From positions 18,994,501 to 19,058,500 of the forward strand of contig OX335651.1 in assembly GCA_946894095.1 (NCBI GenBank): a stretch of 64,000 bases of DNA, in the 5' to 3' direction. The notes under the pieces were generated by a model. The model saw only the letters and a list, made by a program, of their open reading frames with translations, searched no databases and was not told the DNA's origin. Every line of letters starts with the position of its first letter. Position 1 is the stretch's first letter. The translations under genes and the position numbers were made by a program. Source of the DNA: Incurvaria masculella. Taxonomy: Eukaryota; Arthropoda; Insecta; Lepidoptera; Incurvariidae. Shown piece after piece: positions 37,001-43,000 of the stretch.

Positions 37001-40000
37001 ACGGTGTAACTAGTTCTGGCAGTGACGGGAGATGGCGTCGGTTAGAAATGTCATAGTACCAGCGAAAATAAGCAATTTTCGGCGAGTTTTGTACGTTATA
37101 TGACGCTATCCTTTGTCTATGATTCTACGAAAATTATAAACGCGAAATTTTGTGAGGATGGATGGACGTTTGTTACTCCTTTTGTGAAAAAATACTAAAT
37201 CGATTATATAGCAAAATAACTTAATCGTCAGAATGACATGTAGGCCATAATTTCTATTTAATTCGGATAAAAATCCTGCCATTGGATAAACCGTTAGTTA
37301 CACGAAGACAATGTATGGTGGGACAGTTCTAAAAAAAGTCCGCGATCTACCTTTTATGTGAAAGCCATAATAAATGCTACAATAATAAATAAATTCTAGT
37401 TTTATATTTTTCCAATTAATTTTTTTCTCATAAAAATTAATACTTCGATTGCTTCTGACATTTAAATAGATTATTATGATAGAAAAGTAGTGAGAGAAGC
37501 TCGGTTGAGAGTTTCACAAACGGTGAGTGATATGTTTGATCAAATATGAACATAAATTTAATGTTGATTTATCTTGCTGCAACTGAGTTGCAGGAAGACG
37601 CACATGCATGCGTGCATAAAAAAATAGTTTGCTCATTATCATCAACGAGAAACAATTTTCCTCCGGGCTCATTTTCCTGTGATGTAGTTCTAGGCTTTTA
37701 CTGCTTCTGATTGCTTCTAAGTGGCTTATTTCAAAGTTGGTTTCACGCATGAACTTGTAATTTCTCTTAATTTTTTAACCGACTTAAAAAAAAAGGAGGA
37801 ATTTCTCAATTCGTCGAAATCTTTTTTTTTTTGTTAATTTGCTGTTAACAGTCTATTTTGCAATAAATGTTACCCAATTCAATTTTGTGAATACACTTTA
37901 TATTCTTTTTTTTTGTAATGAGACTCTGTTAATACTGCCGATTAATATGTCAAAGGAATTGTTTGGATGTTTTTAGACTATGTTTAGCTTAATAAATATT
38001 GTGGATCCTTGTATGAAGGTAGGTTTATTGCAAATGGCTGCGCCACTGCGTGTATAATGTCGACAAAGCGAGAAATCATGTTATTGACTACAAAAAGGTT
38101 CATGGTATCATATCTTCGATTGCTTATGAATACTTTATTACGAGACTTCAAAGTCTCAATTTTGATTACAAATCAAACTTGTTTAATAAATATTCAAACA
38201 ATATTTTTTTTCTAAGAATTGAGGTCCAATAATCTCAAGACACGTACAACAGTTCCTGTTCTTGAGGGTGTTTTTAATTTATTTAAACACATGACAAATA
38301 CAACATTTCACATAACAGAAATCCAAGGCGTAGAAATGTAGCATGCTTAATTACAATATAGAAAAAAAATATAAAAAAACAAACATAACAAACATTTTAA
38401 CAAAAACAGACATTTTGATGGTAAGATGCGAAATGCTTCTCAAATGTATTCAGTAAACTCAACATAAACTTACCTTCCTGTTTTTCATGGAAAATTGACG
38501 AGTTTCGCAAGCGGTGAGACCTATTTCCTTGAAACTTAGACGGGTACGTTTCCTGAAATGGCAGAGCGAGCGGTGTTGTTTCTTGCAGGAAGTGAACTAA
38601 CTATACAAAACACGGCAGCACAACTTTGCCGTCACAGTTATTCAACCATTATTAATTTTTAACTGACTTCATACTATTATAAAATTACCATTGTGGGGTT
38701 GTAGTCATTTGTTCAATAGTTATTCGGTCGTTTCTGGATGCCTTTTTTTACTTAACCTCTGTAGTAGTAGAATATAGAAGAGATGCGTACCTTTAGCCAG
38801 ACCAGGGGGTCCATTCAGGGCAAGAGTGAGTTCGAATTCGTCACTAAATATCAACTCACTTTTTTAAATAGTTAATGTTTCCACACTTCTTGAACATCGG
38901 TACAGTTAGGAAAAAATCTGGTCTGTCCCGTAAATACGTTGGAAGTATAAATAACGGTGCCGTTATTTAAATAATCATATATTTCCCAGCTATTTTTATG
39001 TTAACTCACTCCCGAACTCGAACTCACTCTTGCCCTGAATGGACCCCCTGAGGTCTGGGTTTGATTCTCGCCCCGATCATGCACCACTTTCTTTCTCTTT
39101 CTGAGTCGTATTAGCGAATTTCGTCACGAATGCGAGCTGCTCCATGTTTCGGAATCCATGTAAAACTGTAGCTCCCCTTCCCCTACTAGGTTTTATACTC
39201 GGGTTGGTACCATCGCATTGGGTGATACTACGGTCGAAGCGGCAATTAAAAAATTGTCCGTGTTTTCCATCCACTTCAATCTTGCCGTGCTCATAAAGGT
39301 AAGGTCCTGGCATGGCACCAAATTCCTTCGGGATGTGGTGTATTGGGCTTATATCATGAGGGAAGGTACTGGCATGGCACCTAATTCCTTCGGGAATGTG
39401 GTCTATTGGGCTTATATCACAACGGTAATTGTGTGGTATTAACAATCCATGTCAGGTTGCATAAAAACAAATTAAGTAGAGAAAAAACTTGCTTTTTGGC
39501 TGGAGCTTGTTCGTCGCACGTTAATAATATTATATAAATTTATGGTAAGATGGAAGGTATTTAATATTAAAGATAAAAAAAATCAACACATATTCACAAG
39601 TTAATTAAATTAAACCGAAACGGAATAAAATATTTTTTTAACATAAAAAAATACATAATGCCTTATTTTTCCCAAAATCAACGAGCTCGATTTCCGGCTA
39701 TAAAAACATATTATTAAAAAATAAACTAACGTATTTTTAGTTTTTATAAAAATCGGCCACATGACTCCTTTGAATGTTTTTCGCTATTTCCTATAGTTTC
39801 GGATTTGCCCATGAAGGCACAATAATACACCTGTACATTTTAATATATTAATGTTTATGCAATTCTGAATAATAACTGTAAGCCTGGTTTGCACCAAGCG
39901 CTGATTTTTATTAATCGACACTTACAGGGCCTTTATTACTAAAGTGCTGATTATCTTGTACTGGTATTGACAGCAAACTTCTTAGAAAGGCCCTTAACAT

Positions 40001-43000
40001 GTGGCGATTAAGCTAATCGGCAGTAGGTGAAAAAGGCCCTTATAATGTTAATGTATATCCATATGATTGGAATAGTGTGCATTGGGTAGTTGGACTGGAA
40101 AAATAAAAACATAAAAATAATTTAAATAAAATCACTTCAAATCAAGGGACCGACTAAATGAGAGAAGTCTGTTTTACTGTGACACAAGTAAAAATAATTT
40201 AAATAAAATCACTTCAAATCAAGGTTAAGAGAGAGAGAGCTAAGTTGAGAGTAGTCTGTTTTAATGTAACACAAATAAAAATGATTTAAATAAAATCACT
40301 TCAAATCAAGGCAGCGACTAAGTTGAGAGAAGTCTGTTTTACTGTGACACAAATAAAAATAATTTAAATGAAATCACTTCAAATCAAGGTTAAGAGAGAG
40401 ACCTAAGTTGAGAGAAGTCTGTTTTACTGTGACACAAATAAAAATGATTTAAATAAAATCACTTCAAATCAAGGCAGCGACTAAGTTGAGAGAAGTCTGT
40501 TTTACTGTGACACAAATAAAAATAATTTAAATAAAATCACTTCAAATCAAGGTTAAGAGAGAGACCTAAGTTGAGAGAAGTCTGTTTTACTGTGACATAA
40601 GGCCCGCAGTACGTCACGTAACGAAACAGTAGGACGAGGGTTGTGTTACAGAAGCATTCAACTCGCAGAGAGCTCTCCTGATTAACAGAGAGGTTCTCTT
40701 GTCGAGCAGCGAGTGTCTTGAGCACAAAAGCCTGCATTAGCATTGCTCTGTTGTGCTTAAAAGAAAACATAATCTCGTAACAAATTGTATTCGAAATAAA
40801 GACCTTTAAAGACCTCATTCCATTACTAGGTATGGTGGAGGTTAAATTAACGTTTTTATTAGGGTTTCGTACCCAAAGGATAAAAACGGAACCCTATTAC
40901 TAAGCCTCTGCTGTCCGTCCGATCGTCCGGCCGTCCGTCTCACTGTCACAGGGCTGTATCTCATGAACCGTAATAGGTAGGCAGCTGAAATTTGCACAGA
41001 GTGTGTATTTATTTTGCCGCTATAACAACAAATAGGTACAATAAAAAAATATTAAAATCTACCCCATACAAAAAACGTGATATATGTTTTGTGTTAAATC
41101 TTGTACGTTGCTACGGAACCCTTCGTGTGCGGGTCCGACTCGCACTTGGCCGGTTTTTATTTGTCAATCGCGGCATATGACGCTTGCATAGGGTGTCTGG
41201 CTACTGCTATTTTCGCTCGTACAGATGCGCCATTCTTCCTGGACACCCGGGTCTTGAGACCCCAGCATGCATGTTATCTTATATCTTATATTAAAATGAA
41301 TAATTCCCTCTGTATGATGGTGCATAAGAATCTGTAATTTAATATCTCTATACAAACCATGTTTGTTGCATTTTGATGCGTGAAATAAAATACTTCGACT
41401 TTGACTTTGCATGATTACCGGATGGCCTCGACCTCGTACCACTGAAGACCATGATCACAACGGGATCATAAAGGGAAGGTCCTGGCATGGCACCTAATTC
41501 CTTCGGGAATGTGGTGTATTGCGCTAGAATCATAACGGTAGTTGTGTGGTGTTAGCAGTTCATGGAATGCGACATGTATGTATGTATAATCGACCGTGAA
41601 GTCAGGACACATTGATTAAAGAAAGATCCCTGCAAAAAGAACTGCTTTACGAATTGCAAGGCTGGACCCGAACCAGCAAACCAGCAGGGATCTTTCGTGA
41701 ATTAATGTGTCCTTTCTTCACGGTCGATTATACATGCATAAATGTAGTGCTCCTTGGAATAAGTGACGTACATGCTTAGTACCGCATTTACCCTGGAGAT
41801 TCTGTAAGCGCAAGACTAATGTTAGGGATATCATTAACATAGTATGTATTGAATAGGAAAAGCGTTCAAGTACCTCTCGTTTCATTTCAAGGAAGGATTT
41901 GAATACGGTTAAGAGATTCAACCCTAGCAAAGTTAAGGTTAGTAGGGTTAAGAGGTTCCCTGTAGGCCTCTAACCTACAGGCACTAAGCTATGTCAAAAT
42001 ATGACAAGTAAAATGTACACGCACCTATTTACACACGAACAAAGCCCAAGAGATTGAAATACCTAGTCCTAATGAATAGTCTTAAATATTAATTAAGTCA
42101 GGTGCTTGTGTAATGGATACGTAAGGTTGAATCCGATGGAAGACTATGTAGGTAGATGATGAGGGAACGCTTCACGTAATTAAAAGAGTAAGCAAACACC
42201 AAAGTTGGTTAGGAAGTCTAATGAGGGACATGATTTCTGAGTATTTCGTAGAATAGGCACAAAAAGGTAACGTCAGGTTATAGGCCACCCGTCCGGTGAT
42301 ATTTTTCTCCATCTTATCGCATTCGCTCTCTTCGTTATATTAATTAAATATTATCGAAATAGTAATCAATCTTACCAGTGTTTTTATTGGCTTTACAAAA
42401 TGAAAAGCTCAGCTCTACTCTAAGGTATTGGAAATCATCGTTCATCACACACATTGGCCCGTTTTCTGCAAGAGAAGTATTGAGAGCCCAAATAATCTCC
42501 AGGTCATTCTTCTGACGTACTAGAATGCCGACGCGTGTATTCGATCCTCTCTACCTATATGACGTGGGTGTTTTTAAATGATAGATTACTAAATTTATTG
42601 TTGTCAAAATTTGCTTACCGAGAAGGCTGACATTGCACGTCTCTCGAAAGGTTAAATTGGCTGCGACTAATAATTTCATGTAGTCGCTGCCATCTGTGTA
42701 CATAGGTCCAAATAAAAATATCTATGTCGTTATTGTCCACTTTAAATTTTTTGCGAAGCTCGTCAACTTTGGACAGTAAACAAAAATAAAATCTCACCAG
42801 TAAGAGAATTCTCCATCTTGTTGTATACGGCCTACTCAAGGCTCCATAGCATTTGGTAATAAATAGCTTTAGCATTGAGAACCGTGCAATTAGTTTCAGC
42901 TTCATCGCAATACGTATGTATTGCGATGAAGCTGAAACTAATTGTATGGGACTGGTCTGTAAATGAGATAGAAACTTGGGCAGGCATCCTATGCAGGCAG

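Noticed and set aside
40095..40600. CRISPR-like array
   Set aside because: The units alternate between two fixed variants with no unique spacers, and the genome is eukaryotic.
40591..40830. Solo LTR
   Set aside because: It has an AATAAA and abrupt borders, but no TG...CA ends or target duplication could be found.
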